Positions 1-7,904 of a stretch of 64,000 nt of DNA are shown in pieces (position 1 is the stretch's first letter; every line of letters starts with the position of its first letter). The notes under the pieces were generated by a model. It was not told the DNA's origin, ran no database searches, and was given only the letters and a program-made list of their open reading frames with translations. Where the stretch lies: NCBI GenBank assembly GCA_963767475.1, contig CAVYEI010000002.1, forward strand, positions 868,001 through 932,000, given 5' to 3'. Source of the stretch: WHSW01 sp963767475. GTDB lineage: Bacteria > Actinomycetota > Thermoleophilia > Solirubrobacterales > 70-9. The translations under genes were made by a program, and so were the position numbers.

Positions 1-612
1 ACCTCATACATCTACGAGGCCGGCTGCGCGGTGATGCTCGATGGCGAGCGCACCTATCTGACCGGCGACTGGGTCCCCGACTCCGACGGCACCCCGGCCG
101 AGAAGCTGGTCGCCTCGGGCATCCCCGAGCTGCTGTTCGAGCACTTCGATGGGCGCCTTGAATGGCACTCGCCGTGGCACACCGGACGCGAGCTCTCGCT
201 GCTGATGCGCGGCCAGGTCGACGTCGCCGAGGCGAACGAGCTGATCGCCGAGCGGGGCCATCAGAACCTGCGCTTCCTCGACAACGGCGCGATCGGCCGC
301 CGGATGGAGGGGATCGAGGGCGCCACTCACGCCTACCACCTCGTTCCCGGGGGCGCCAGCAAGGCAAAGGGGGTCGCCTTCCACCTCCGCGCCCGCGAGT
401 ACGCGCCCGAGGACTGCATCGCGATCGGTGACTCGATCGAGGATCTCGAGTCGGCCGAGTCGGTGGGCCGCTTTTTCTGCGTCGCCAACGGGCCCGAGCG
501 CGACGCCGCCCTGCGCGAGGCGCTGGCACGATTTCCCAACGCCACGGTCACCGAGGGCGCGATGGGCGACGGCTTCTACGAGGCCGTGGTCTCGACCCTG
601 GCGACGGTCTAG
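1..612 (+). CDS. HAD-superfamily hydrolase, 5' end outside window
   Basis: The reading frame is open from base 1, so the gene enters the window already in frame and 203 residues are visible. Near residue 140 the motif GDSIEDLES matches HAD motif IV (GDSxxD), which binds Mg2+ in phosphatases of the Cof/sucrose-phosphate-phosphatase type (HAD class IIB). The nucleophile motif DxDxT would lie upstream of the window and cannot be checked. The visible part includes a cap-like region followed by the Rossmann C-terminus. The substrate is unknown; a sugar phosphate would be typical. The next gene starts 5 bases after the stop on the same strand, so the two may be cotranscribed. Confidence 0.75.
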   Translation, partial: TSYIYEAGCAVMLDGERTYLTGDWVPDSDGTPAEKLVASGIPELLFEHFDGRLEWHSPWHTGRELSLLMRGQVDVAEANELIAERGHQNLRFLDNGAIGRRMEGIEGATHAYHLVPGGASKAKGVAFHLRAREYAPEDCIAIGDSIEDLESAESVGRFFCVANGPERDAALREALARFPNATVTEGAMGDGFYEAVVSTLATV

Positions 613-617
613 GACCG

Positions 618-1019
618 ATGTCGCAGGAGAACGTCGAGATCGTCCGTCGGGTCTGCGAGGAGTGGGCCCGGGGCGACTTCTCGGAGGGCGACGTGTTCGA
701 CCCCGAGGTCGAGTTCGAGATGGTCGATTGGCCCGAGGGCGCCAAATCGCGAGGTGTGGCAGCGATGCGGCGCACCTGGCTGGGGGCGCTCGCAGCCTGG
801 GACGAGTTCCGCGCCGAGCCGCATGAGTACATCGAGGCCGGCGACCGGGTGATCGCCCTCGTCCGCGCCCGTGGCCGCGGTAAGGGCAGCGGGATGGAGG
901 TGAGCGCCGACACCGCCACCGTCTGGACCCTGGAGGCGGGCAGGGTGGTGCGGCTGGCGCTCTACTGGGACAGCGCCAAGGCCTTCGAGGCCACCGGGAT
1001 CCCGGCGGGCGATCACTAA
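618..1019 (+). CDS. SnoaL/NTF2-like domain protein
   Basis: This is a 133-residue single-domain protein that opens with MSQENVEIVRR. That opening is typical of a family very abundant in Solirubrobacterales and annotated as SnoaL-like or nuclear transport factor 2-like. The order WARGDF, DPEVEFEM, FRAEPHEYIEAGDRV and RGRGKGSG follows the cone-shaped alpha+beta barrel fold. Members often act as small-molecule isomerases or binding proteins, but the ligand here cannot be told from sequence. The ATG lies 5 bases after the previous stop. Three related copies, one decayed, occur elsewhere in the window (25535, 26003, 45201). Confidence 0.8.
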   Translation: MSQENVEIVRRVCEEWARGDFSEGDVFDPEVEFEMVDWPEGAKSRGVAAMRRTWLGALAAWDEFRAEPHEYIEAGDRVIALVRARGRGKGSGMEVSADTATVWTLEAGRVVRLALYWDSAKAFEATGIPAGDH

Positions 1020-1030
1020 GATCGATCAAG

Positions 1031-1744
1031 GTGTCCCAGGATCACGCCACAGTCGCCGAGGAGGAGTACCTCCAGATCATGTTCTGGCTCGAGGAGGCCA
1101 GGCTGCCGATCACGGGGGCGAACATCGCCCGCGCGATGCAGCTCTCGCCGCCGACCGTGCACGAGATGATCGGCCGCCTCGAGCGCGACGGCTACGTCAG
1201 CCGCGGCGAGGACAAATCGCTCGGCTTCACCGACGAGGGGCGCGAGCACGCGCAGGCGATCGTCCGCCGCCACCGCCTGATCGAGCGCTTTCTCACCGAC
1301 GTCCTCGGGATCCCGTGGGACGAGGTCCACGAGGAGGCCGAACGGCTCGAGCACGCGATGTCGCCCGTGCTCGAGGACCGGATGCTGGCGGCGATCGGCG
1401 ATGCCACCACCTGCCCGCACGGCCACCCGATCGTCGAGGGCGCGCGCGAGCACGGCGCCCTGCTCGCCGATGTCGAGCCCGGCGCCGACGTCACCGTGCT
1501 GCGGTTCGAGAACGAGGCCGAGGAGCTTCTGCACTACCTGAAGGAGTCAGGCCTGCACCCGGGGCTCGCCGGCACCCTGGAGAGCTCCGGCGACGACGAG
1601 GTGATCGTCGTCTCCAGCGACGGCCGCCACACGGTCTCGCGCAGCGTCGCCGAGACTGTCTCGGTTCGCGCCGATCCGGCACCGGAGCCGCGCGCGCCGC
1701 TGCCCGAGGCGCTCGTGCTCTCCAGCGACCGTTACGGCCGCTAG
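1031..1744 (+). CDS. DtxR/MntR-family metal-dependent transcriptional regulator
   Basis: This is a 237-residue protein starting at GTG. Residues 8-65 form a winged helix with the recognition segment PPTVHEMIGRLERDGYV. Residues 75-150 form the metal-binding/dimerisation domain, including HRLIERFL, DEVHEEAERLEHAMS and the DATTCPHGHPI motif that supplies the ligand Cys in DtxR/IdeR. Residues 155-225 look like the C-terminal FeoA/SH3-like domain. Such proteins repress or activate iron or manganese genes when Fe2+ or Mn2+ is bound. Which metal is used here is not decidable by eye. A DtxR-like palindrome lies 330 bases downstream (2070-2089) and may be one of its targets. Confidence 0.88.
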   Translation: MSQDHATVAEEEYLQIMFWLEEARLPITGANIARAMQLSPPTVHEMIGRLERDGYVSRGEDKSLGFTDEGREHAQAIVRRHRLIERFLTDVLGIPWDEVHEEAERLEHAMSPVLEDRMLAAIGDATTCPHGHPIVEGAREHGALLADVEPGADVTVLRFENEAEELLHYLKESGLHPGLAGTLESSGDDEVIVVSSDGRHTVSRSVAETVSVRADPAPEPRAPLPEALVLSSDRYGR

Positions 1745-1753
1745 CCGACCCGG

Positions 1754-1984
1754 CTAGGCGATCTCGCGCTCGCGCGCGAGCACGTCCTCGGCGACGCCGC
1801 AGATCTGGCGCAGCCGCCGATAGAGCGCCTGATCCTGGGGGCGCATCTGAAACTCCCGCCGGCGAACGTTGGCCTCGTGCTCGCGGACCGCGGCGGCGAG
1901 GGCGGAGAATCGCCGCTCCGCCAGGTTGCGCTCGCTCACCGGATCGAGCTTCCTTGTGCCTTCGATGATCTGGACCGGACTCAT
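1754..1984 (-). CDS. Small conserved-looking hypothetical protein (76 aa)
   Basis: This 76-residue, highly charged, helical protein (MSPVQIIEGTRKLDPVSERN...) has no signal peptide or membrane segment. It converges on the DtxR-family gene with a 9-base gap. The start is supported by a GGAGG-type ribosome-binding site about 10 bases upstream on the minus strand. I do not recognise the family. Its upstream region holds the palindrome at 2070-2089, so it may respond to metal or to the neighbouring regulator; that is inference only. Confidence 0.6.
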   Translation of the reverse strand: MSPVQIIEGTRKLDPVSERNLAERRFSALAAAVREHEANVRRREFQMRPQDQALYRRLRQICGVAEDVLAREREIA

Positions 1985-2069
1985 TTCCCTCGACCCTCCT
2001 CGTCTTTCTTGCCCCCTTCAGCTTCTCGCTTCGAGAATCGGAGCTTGGTCACCTTTCGTGAAGATCACC

Positions 2070-2089
2070 TTAGCAGTATTGCCTACTAA
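2070..2089. promoter_or_regulatory. Imperfect 20-bp palindrome resembling a DtxR/IdeR-type operator
   Basis: The sequence TTAGCAGTATTGCCTACTAA is an imperfect inverted repeat of form TTAGyAG-N6-CTrCTAA. DtxR/IdeR boxes have TTAG...CTAA ends. An outer inverted pair CACCTT (2066-2071) / AAGGTG (2091-2096) encloses it. It lies in the only real gap here, upstream of the minus-strand gene at 1754-1984. A DtxR-family gene sits just beyond that small gene, which makes metal-dependent control plausible but unproven. Confidence 0.4.
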
Positions 2090-2158
2090 AAAGGTGGAGA
2101 AAGATCGATGCAAGGAAACGGCCCCGCGGGCGGGCCACGTCGAATCAGGCGCAGCGGC

Positions 2159-3265
2159 TCAGGCCGGGCTGGCGGCGCGCTGCGACTCGAGCGCCCGGGC
2201 AAGCCGGCCGACGCCCTCGGCGACCCGCTCGGCGGGCACGCTCGCGAACGAGAGCCGCAGGCTCGACTGTCCGCCCTCGAGCATGAAGTCGGGGCCGGCG
2301 ACGAAGGCGACGCCCTCGTTCTTTGCGGCCTCGAGCAGGGCGGGGCTGTCGACGTCGTCGGCGAGGTCGAGCCAGAGGAAGTAGCCGCCGCCGGGAACGA
2401 CGAACTCGGCCTCGGGGATCTGCTCGCGAAGCGCTTCGACCAGGGCGTCGCGCCGCTCGGCGAGCGCCGCGTTGACGAACTCGACGTTGCGCGCCAGGGC
2501 GCCCGAGCGACAGAGCTCGAGCACCATCGACTCGGCCAGCATGTTGGGTGAGATGTAGTGCTCGGAGCCGCGCTTGGCGAGCATCTGGATCTGCTCCTCG
2601 GGCCCGGCGAGATAGCCGACCCGGACGCCGGGGCTGACCGTCTTCGAGAACGACGAGGCGTGGATCACATGCCCGGACGAGTCGGTGTCGAGCATCGTCG
2701 GCGGTAGGCCCGCGTCCTCGAAGCCGACCAGCCGGTAGGGGTCGTCCTCGAAGATCCAGAAGTCGTGCTCGGCGGCGAGCTCGACCAGGCGATCGCGCTT
2801 GGCGGCCGAGAGCGTGCAGCCGGCCGGGTTGTGGAAGTTGGGGATCACGTGGACGAGCTTCACCGGGCCGTCGGCGAGCGCTCGCTCGAAGGCCTCGATG
2901 TCGAGCCCGTCGTCCTCCAGCGGCACGCCGGTGATCTCGGCGCCGGTGCGCCCGAGCAGCAGCAGGGTGCGGTCGTAGGTTGGCTGCTCGACGATCACCC
3001 GGTCGCCGGGTTCGATCAGGTAGCGAAACAGCAGCGCAGCGGCCTCCATCGAGCCGTTGGTGAACATCACCTGCTTGGCGTCGAGGCCGTGGAACTCGTT
3101 CGCGACCCACTCGCAGAGCCCCGGGTGGCCGATCCCCGTGCCGTAGGAGAGCGCCCGCTCCCAATCGGTCTCGAGCGCCTTCGCCGTCGCCTCGCGAACC
3201 GCTTCGACGGGAAGGATGTCGGCGCTGGGGGCGCCGCGGGCGAAGCTGATCGTGTCGGAGGCCAT
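2159..3265 (-). CDS. PLP-dependent aminotransferase, class I/II fold (2-aminoadipate aminotransferase-like)
   Basis: This 368-residue cytosolic enzyme has the fold-type I aminotransferase layout. The cofactor lysine sits in SSFSKTVSPGVRVGY; FEDDPYR carries the Asp that pairs with the pyridine nitrogen; IPNFHNPAG holds the Asn contacting the PLP O3'; and LRLSF near the C-terminus has the carboxylate-binding Arg. It resembles LysN/KAT II and the catalytic half of MocR proteins, but lacks the GntR-type DNA-binding domain. The amino-acid substrate is unknown. It is transcribed divergently from the inositol monophosphatase gene. A related enzyme occurs at 54320. Confidence 0.87.
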   Translation of the reverse strand: MASDTISFARGAPSADILPVEAVREATAKALETDWERALSYGTGIGHPGLCEWVANEFHGLDAKQVMFTNGSMEAAALLFRYLIEPGDRVIVEQPTYDRTLLLLGRTGAEITGVPLEDDGLDIEAFERALADGPVKLVHVIPNFHNPAGCTLSAAKRDRLVELAAEHDFWIFEDDPYRLVGFEDAGLPPTMLDTDSSGHVIHASSFSKTVSPGVRVGYLAGPEEQIQMLAKRGSEHYISPNMLAESMVLELCRSGALARNVEFVNAALAERRDALVEALREQIPEAEFVVPGGGYFLWLDLADDVDSPALLEAAKNEGVAFVAGPDFMLEGGQSSLRLSFASVPAERVAEGVGRLARALESQRAASPA

Positions 3266-3313
3266 CGCGCTTCGACGATAGCAACGGCCGCCGGGCTCTA
3301 CGGTTCCGCAGCG

Positions 3314-4093
3314 ATGGAGGATCTCGACGAGCTACTCGCGCTTGCCGATCGGCTCGCCGGCGAGGCGGCGGCGCTCTCGCTCGAGCGCCTCGGCGAGCTG
3401 CGCACCGACGTGCGCACCAAGTCCTCCACCACCGACATGGTCTCCGAGGTCGACGAGGCCTGCGAGACGCTGATCGTCGACGGCATCCGCGCGGTCCGCC
3501 CAGACGACGGGGTGCTCTCGGAGGAGGGCGCCAACGCCGAGTCGACGACCGGCGTGCGCTGGGTGATCGACCCGATCGACGGCACCACGAACTACCTCTA
3601 TGGCCATCCGGGCTACGGAATCTCGATCGCGGTCGAGATCGACGGCGAGGTGGTGGTCGGCGTCGTCCACGATCCGATCCACGCCGAGCGCTTCAACGCC
3701 GTGCGCGGCGGCGGCGCGACCCGAAACGACGCCCCGATCGCCGTCTCCACCGAGACCGAGCTCAGCGCGACGCTGGTGGCGACGGGCTTTGGCTACGACG
3801 CCGATCAGCGAGTCGCCCAGGCCGAGCGGCTCGCACGGCTGATCGGCTCGATCCGCGACATCCGTCGCATGGGCGCCGCCGCGGTCGACCTCTGCTCGGT
3901 CGCCTGCGGGCGAGTCGACGCCTACTACGAGCGCGGGCTCAACCACTGGGACCTGGCCGCCGGCGCGCTGATCGCCACCGAAGCCGGGGCGACGACGGGC
4001 GAGCTCGACGACGGCACCGTGATCGCGGCCCCGCCGGCGCTCTACGGCCCCTTGCGCCAACTGCTCGCCGAGCTCCCCGCCGGCGAGGTTTGA
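3314..4093 (+). CDS. Inositol monophosphatase family protein
   Basis: This is a 259-residue, Mg2+-dependent sugar-phosphatase. The family signatures are present in order: EEGAN (motif E-E), DPIDGTTNYLYG (DPxDGTxN) near residue 80, and the C-terminal WDLAAGALIATEAGA (WDxAAG). The length is normal for IMPase/SuhB-type enzymes acting on inositol-1-phosphate or related sugar phosphates. I chose the ATG at 3314 because the long in-frame extension upstream lies antisense to the aminotransferase gene. A TACGGT -10-like hexamer ends about 9 bases before it. In actinobacteria such enzymes supply inositol or histidinol; the specific role here is open. Confidence 0.88.
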   Translation: MEDLDELLALADRLAGEAAALSLERLGELRTDVRTKSSTTDMVSEVDEACETLIVDGIRAVRPDDGVLSEEGANAESTTGVRWVIDPIDGTTNYLYGHPGYGISIAVEIDGEVVVGVVHDPIHAERFNAVRGGGATRNDAPIAVSTETELSATLVATGFGYDADQRVAQAERLARLIGSIRDIRRMGAAAVDLCSVACGRVDAYYERGLNHWDLAAGALIATEAGATTGELDDGTVIAAPPALYGPLRQLLAELPAGEV

Positions 4094-4148
4094 CCGGCGA
4101 CCGCGCTCGGTGTTACGGTCGGCGCTCACCGACACGGGGAGCGAAGCG

Positions 4149-5087
4149 ATGACTCAAACTCTTGTCCGGCATGCGATCCGGCGGGGACTCCCGGCGCTGA
4201 TCGTGGTCGCGCTCGCGATCCCGGCCGGCGCCTCCGCGGCGAGCCTGGTGGCCGACTACCGCTTCGACGACACGCTCTCGTCGTCGGTGGGCACGGCGCC
4301 GGCGCTCGTGGACATCGGCCCGGGGCCGAACGCGTTCGCGACCGAGACCGTCAACGGGGTCTCCGAGCGGGTGCTCACGTTCGCCGACGACAGCGGCCTC
4401 TCGCTCACCGCGGCACCCCTGCCCGCCGACGACTACTCGGTCGTGCTGACGATGCGCCGCACCGAGATGGTGCTCGTGGACCCCGAATACCAGCGGATCC
4501 TGGACCTCAGCTCCGGCACAGTCGACGCGGGTCTCTACACGCTCGGGCGCAACCTCGACTTCTACGACGACGTCGACCCGGTCGACAGCGACCACCTCGG
4601 CGCCGGCGACCCGCTCGCCGAGAACACCTACGCCGAGATCGCCTTCACCCGTAACCCGGCAAAGCAGTTCGCCGGCTACGTCAACGGACTGCCCCAGCTC
4701 ACCTACACCGACGTGCACGGGCCCGACAGCGCCCTGCTGACCGCCGAGGCGAGGTTCTTCAAGGACGACAGCGGCGAGGACTCACCCGGCGCCGTGGCCC
4801 GGATCCGGCTCTACAGCGGCGCCCTTACAACGGAGGAGGTCGCCTCGATCGCGGCCGGCTTCGACCCGACCGTGGACTGCCGCGTCCCGGATGTGAAGGG
4901 CAAGAAGCTGGCGGCGGCCAGGCAGCTCCTGCTCGAGGCCCGCTGCGCCGCGGGCGCGGTGACGAGGAAGTTCTCGAAGAAGGTGAGGAAGAAGAAGGTG
5001 ATCTCGCAGACGCCCGCTGCCGGAACCACGGGACCGGCCGGGACCACGGTCGCGCTCAAGGTGAGCAAGGGCCGCCGGAAGCGCTAG
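4149..5087 (+). CDS. Secreted LamG-like protein with C-terminal PASTA domain
   Basis: This 312-residue protein has a clear signal peptide (residues 1-31, hydrophobic core LPALIVVALAIPAGA, cleavage near ASA-A). Residues about 35-240 look like a concanavalin A/LamG jelly-roll (YRFDDTL, VVLTMRRTE, ITRN-like strands). Residues about 243-305 form one PASTA domain (VPDVKGKKLAAARQLL, VISQTPAAG), a fold that binds peptidoglycan or beta-lactam-like ligands. It is probably an exported cell-wall or carbohydrate-binding protein. The ATG at 4149 was preferred over the upstream GTG because a GGGAG ribosome-binding site precedes it and the signal peptide starts there. Confidence 0.75.
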   Translation: MTQTLVRHAIRRGLPALIVVALAIPAGASAASLVADYRFDDTLSSSVGTAPALVDIGPGPNAFATETVNGVSERVLTFADDSGLSLTAAPLPADDYSVVLTMRRTEMVLVDPEYQRILDLSSGTVDAGLYTLGRNLDFYDDVDPVDSDHLGAGDPLAENTYAEIAFTRNPAKQFAGYVNGLPQLTYTDVHGPDSALLTAEARFFKDDSGEDSPGAVARIRLYSGALTTEEVASIAAGFDPTVDCRVPDVKGKKLAAARQLLLEARCAAGAVTRKFSKKVRKKKVISQTPAAGTTGPAGTTVALKVSKGRRKR

Positions 5088-5096
5088 GGGCCGGCG

Positions 5097-5975
5097 CTAG
5101 CCGGCGGCGTTCATCGCCTCGACGGCGAGCTGCGCGGCCTCGGTCGGGCTCTTGCCGACCCGCACGCCCTTCGCCTCGAGCGCTTCCTTCTTCGCCTCGG
5201 CCGTGCCCGAGGAGCCGGAGATGATCGCCCCGGCGTGTCCCATCTGCTTGCCGGGCGGCGCGGTGAACCCGGCGATGTAGCCGACCACCGGCTTGGTCAC
5301 CGACTCGGCGATGAAGTCGGCGGCGCGCTCCTCGGCGTCGCCGCCGATCTCGCCGACCATGACGATCAGCTCGGTCTCGGGATCGTCCTCGAACAGGGTG
5401 AGGATGTCGATGAAGTCCGAGCCGACGATCGGGTCGCCGCCGATGCCGACGATCGAGGAGTTGCCGACGCCGGCCTGCTTGAGCTCGTTGCCGATCTGGT
5501 AGGTCAGCGTGCCCGACTTCGAGACCACGCCGATCGGGCCGGTGTCGAAGAACTGCGCCGGAATGATGCCGACGTTCGCCTTGCCGGGCGAGAGCACGCC
5601 GGGGCAGTTGGGCCCGATCAGCCGAACGCCCGCCTCGCGCGCCTTCCAGTACAGCGGCAGCATGTCGAACACCGGGATCCCCTCGGTGATCGCGATCACC
5701 GTCTCGACGCCGGCGTCGATCGCCTCTTCGATCGAGGCGGCGGCGAACCGCGCCGGGACGAAGATCATCGAGGTGTTGGCGCCGCGCTCGTCGACGGCTT
5801 CCTTGATCGAGTCGAAGATCGGCACGCCCTCGACGTCCTGGCCACCCTTGCCGGGGGTGACGCCGGCGACCAGGTCGGTGCCGTAGTCGCGGTTTCTGAG
5901 CCCGTGGAAGGTGCCCTCGCGGCCGGTGAGCCCGGAGACGACCAGCTTCGTCTGCTCGGTGACGATGATCGCCAT
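5097..5975 (-). CDS. sucD: Succinyl-CoA synthetase, alpha subunit
   Basis: This 292-residue subunit catalyses the succinyl-CoA to succinate step of the TCA cycle together with the beta subunit. The CoA-binding Rossmann domain starts at VVSGLTGREGTFH and continues through GGVTPGKGG-like glycines. The phosphohistidine motif GKQMGHAGAIISG is present near residue 245. The length matches the family. The start lies 3 bases after the sucC stop, so both are one operon (sucC-sucD). The gene converges with the LamG/PASTA gene. Confidence 0.97.
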   Translation of the reverse strand: MAIIVTEQTKLVVSGLTGREGTFHGLRNRDYGTDLVAGVTPGKGGQDVEGVPIFDSIKEAVDERGANTSMIFVPARFAAASIEEAIDAGVETVIAITEGIPVFDMLPLYWKAREAGVRLIGPNCPGVLSPGKANVGIIPAQFFDTGPIGVVSKSGTLTYQIGNELKQAGVGNSSIVGIGGDPIVGSDFIDILTLFEDDPETELIVMVGEIGGDAEERAADFIAESVTKPVVGYIAGFTAPPGKQMGHAGAIISGSSGTAEAKKEALEAKGVRVGKSPTEAAQLAVEAMNAAG

Positions 5976-5978
5976 CGG

Positions 5979-7127
5979 CTAGCCCGGCTTCCCGGCCAGC
6001 TCGACGACCGCCTTCGCGGCGCCGAGCATCGTCTTCTCGATGTGCAGGTTGCCGAGCTCGGCCTCGGCCAGGATCCCGAGGCCCTCCTCCGAGTTGGTGC
6101 CGTCGAGGCGGACGACCAGCGGCATCTCGATCTCGATCTGCGTCGAGGCCTCGATGATCCCCTTGGCGATCTCGTCGCAGCGGGTGATCCCGCCGAAGAT
6201 GTTGAACAGGATCGCCTCGACCTTCTCGTCCGAGGTGATCACCTCGAGCGCGGCGACGATCGCCTCCGCCTTCGAGCCGCCGCCGGCATCGAGGAAGTTC
6301 GCGGGCTCGCCGCCGGCCTGGGCGACGACGTCGAGGGTCGACATGCAGAGCCCGGCGCCGTTGGCGAGGATGCCGACGTTGCCGCCGAGCTTGACGTAGG
6401 TGAGGCCCTTCTCCTTCGCCATCGCCTCCTGCGCGTCCTCGGCCGACTTGTCGGTGAGCTCGGCCAGCTCAGGGTGGCGGTAGAGCGCGTTGCCGTCGAT
6501 CGTCGTCTTCGAGTCGAGCGCGATCACCTGCCGGTCGGCGGTGACGATCAGCGGATTGACCTCGATCAGCGTCGCGTCCTCGGCCTTCGCCACCGCGACC
6601 AGCTTGACCAGCATCTCGGCGACCTGGTCGGTGACGTCCTCATCGATGCCGGCGTCGACGGCGATCTCGCGGGCGAGATCGGTGCTGAAATCCTCACTCG
6701 GCTCGATGTGGCGCTGGATCAGGGCGTCGGGGTCGGTCTCCGCCATCTCCTCGACGTCCATCCCGCCCATTCGCGAGAGCATCGCCATCAGCTTCTTCTC
6801 ACCCCGGTCGAGGATGATCGAGGCGTAGTACTCGGCCTCGATCTCCGACGCCTGCTCGATCCAGAGGTCGTGGACGGTGAAGCCGCGGATGTCCATGCCG
6901 AGGATCGCCTCGGCATGCTGACGCGCCTCGGCCTCGTCCTTGGCGACCTTGATCCCGCCGGCCTTGCCGCGCTTACCGATCGCGACCTGGGCCTTGACCA
7001 CGCACGGGTAGCCGATCTCGTTCGCGACCGCGACGGCGTCGTCGACGGTCGCGGCGTGGCCGCCGCCGGGCACCGGAACGCCGTGTTTGGCGAACAGCTG
7101 CTTTCCCTGGTATTCGAGAAGGTCCAT
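5979..7127 (-). CDS. sucC: Succinyl-CoA synthetase, beta subunit
   Basis: This 382-residue subunit has an N-terminal ATP-grasp domain (starting MDLLEYQGKQLFAKHGVP, with VVKAQVAIGKRGKAGG) and a C-terminal CoA-ligase domain (GGVGILANGAGLCM, FNIFGGITRCDEIA). It binds the nucleotide and succinate and works as a heterotetramer with SucD, encoded immediately downstream. The ATG start is the conserved one for the family. The divergent HAD gene starts 72 bases upstream on the other strand, so this short gap must hold both promoters. Confidence 0.97.
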   Translation of the reverse strand: MDLLEYQGKQLFAKHGVPVPGGGHAATVDDAVAVANEIGYPCVVKAQVAIGKRGKAGGIKVAKDEAEARQHAEAILGMDIRGFTVHDLWIEQASEIEAEYYASIILDRGEKKLMAMLSRMGGMDVEEMAETDPDALIQRHIEPSEDFSTDLAREIAVDAGIDEDVTDQVAEMLVKLVAVAKAEDATLIEVNPLIVTADRQVIALDSKTTIDGNALYRHPELAELTDKSAEDAQEAMAKEKGLTYVKLGGNVGILANGAGLCMSTLDVVAQAGGEPANFLDAGGGSKAEAIVAALEVITSDEKVEAILFNIFGGITRCDEIAKGIIEASTQIEIEMPLVVRLDGTNSEEGLGILAEAELGNLHIEKTMLGAAKAVVELAGKPG

Positions 7128-7199
7128 GTCGGGGGCGCGAGCCTACAAGAAGCCGATCGCGCGAGTTTCGGAGCCGACTTGCCATACTGCCGGACCGCG

Positions 7200-7904
7200 A
7201 TGCCACTCCCGAAGCTCAAAGACATCAAGTGGGTAACCACTGATTGCTATGGAACCTTGATCGATTGGGAGAAGGGCATCCTCGATGCGTTCTCCAAGGA
7301 AGCCGACCGCGACGGGTTCAGCTTCGACAACCAGAAGCTGATCGACCGGTTCCTAGAGGTCCAGGCGGAGATCATGGGCGGCTCCTATGAGCTCTACGCC
7401 GAGGTCCTGCGGCGGACGGCGGTCAAGGTCGCCGGCGAGCTCGGCTGGGAGCTCGAGCCCTCGCGGGCGCAATTCCTGCCCGACAGCGTCGCCCGCTGGG
7501 TGCCGTTCCGGGAGGCGAACGCGGCCATGGACCGGCTCGCGAAGCGCTACGGCGGCGGCGATGACGGAGGGGTCGGGATCATCTCCAACATCGACGACAA
7601 GCTGCTCGGGGTCTCGCGGCGCCACCTGCGCACCGAGCTCGACCTGGTCGTGACCGCGCAGCAGGTGCGCAGCTACAAGCCCGACCCCGCCCACTTCAAG
7701 GAGGGGGCGAGGCGGATCGGCGGCAAGAAGGGCTGGGTCCACATCGGCTCCGGGTACGAGGCCGACGTCGCCCCGGTGCTGAAGATGAACGTGCCGGTGA
7801 TCTGGGTCAACCGCCACGGCGAGAAGCTCGAGGGCCGCAAGAGGCCGACCGCGGAGGTCAAGACCTTCCGCGACGCGGCGAAGAAGCTCGGTGCCGGCGG
7901 CTGA
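7200..7904 (+). CDS. HAD hydrolase, haloacid dehalogenase-like (type II)
   Basis: This 234-residue protein has HAD motif I as DCYGTLIDWEKG, where the first Asp is the nucleophile. The YGTLxD form is typical of 2-haloacid dehalogenases and close relatives. Motif II is SNIDD, motif III contains KPDPAHF, and motif IV (HIGSGYEADVAP) has GSGYEAD rather than the common DD pair. The start at ATG 7200 is clear because the much longer open frame upstream is antisense to sucCD. A CATACT -10-like box lies 12-17 bases upstream. The substrate is unknown; many such proteins act on small phosphate or halo acids. Confidence 0.83.
   Translation: MPLPKLKDIKWVTTDCYGTLIDWEKGILDAFSKEADRDGFSFDNQKLIDRFLEVQAEIMGGSYELYAEVLRRTAVKVAGELGWELEPSRAQFLPDSVARWVPFREANAAMDRLAKRYGGGDDGGVGIISNIDDKLLGVSRRHLRTELDLVVTAQQVRSYKPDPAHFKEGARRIGGKKGWVHIGSGYEADVAPVLKMNVPVIWVNRHGEKLEGRKRPTAEVKTFRDAAKKLGAGG

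Noticed and set aside
2765..3313. N-terminal extension of the inositol monophosphatase
   Set aside because: Antisense to the aminotransferase; the IMPase fold begins at ATG 3314.
5235..7199. Long upstream extension of the HAD gene at 7200
   Set aside because: The extension is antisense to sucC and sucD and has shadow composition; the HAD domain starts exactly at ATG 7200.
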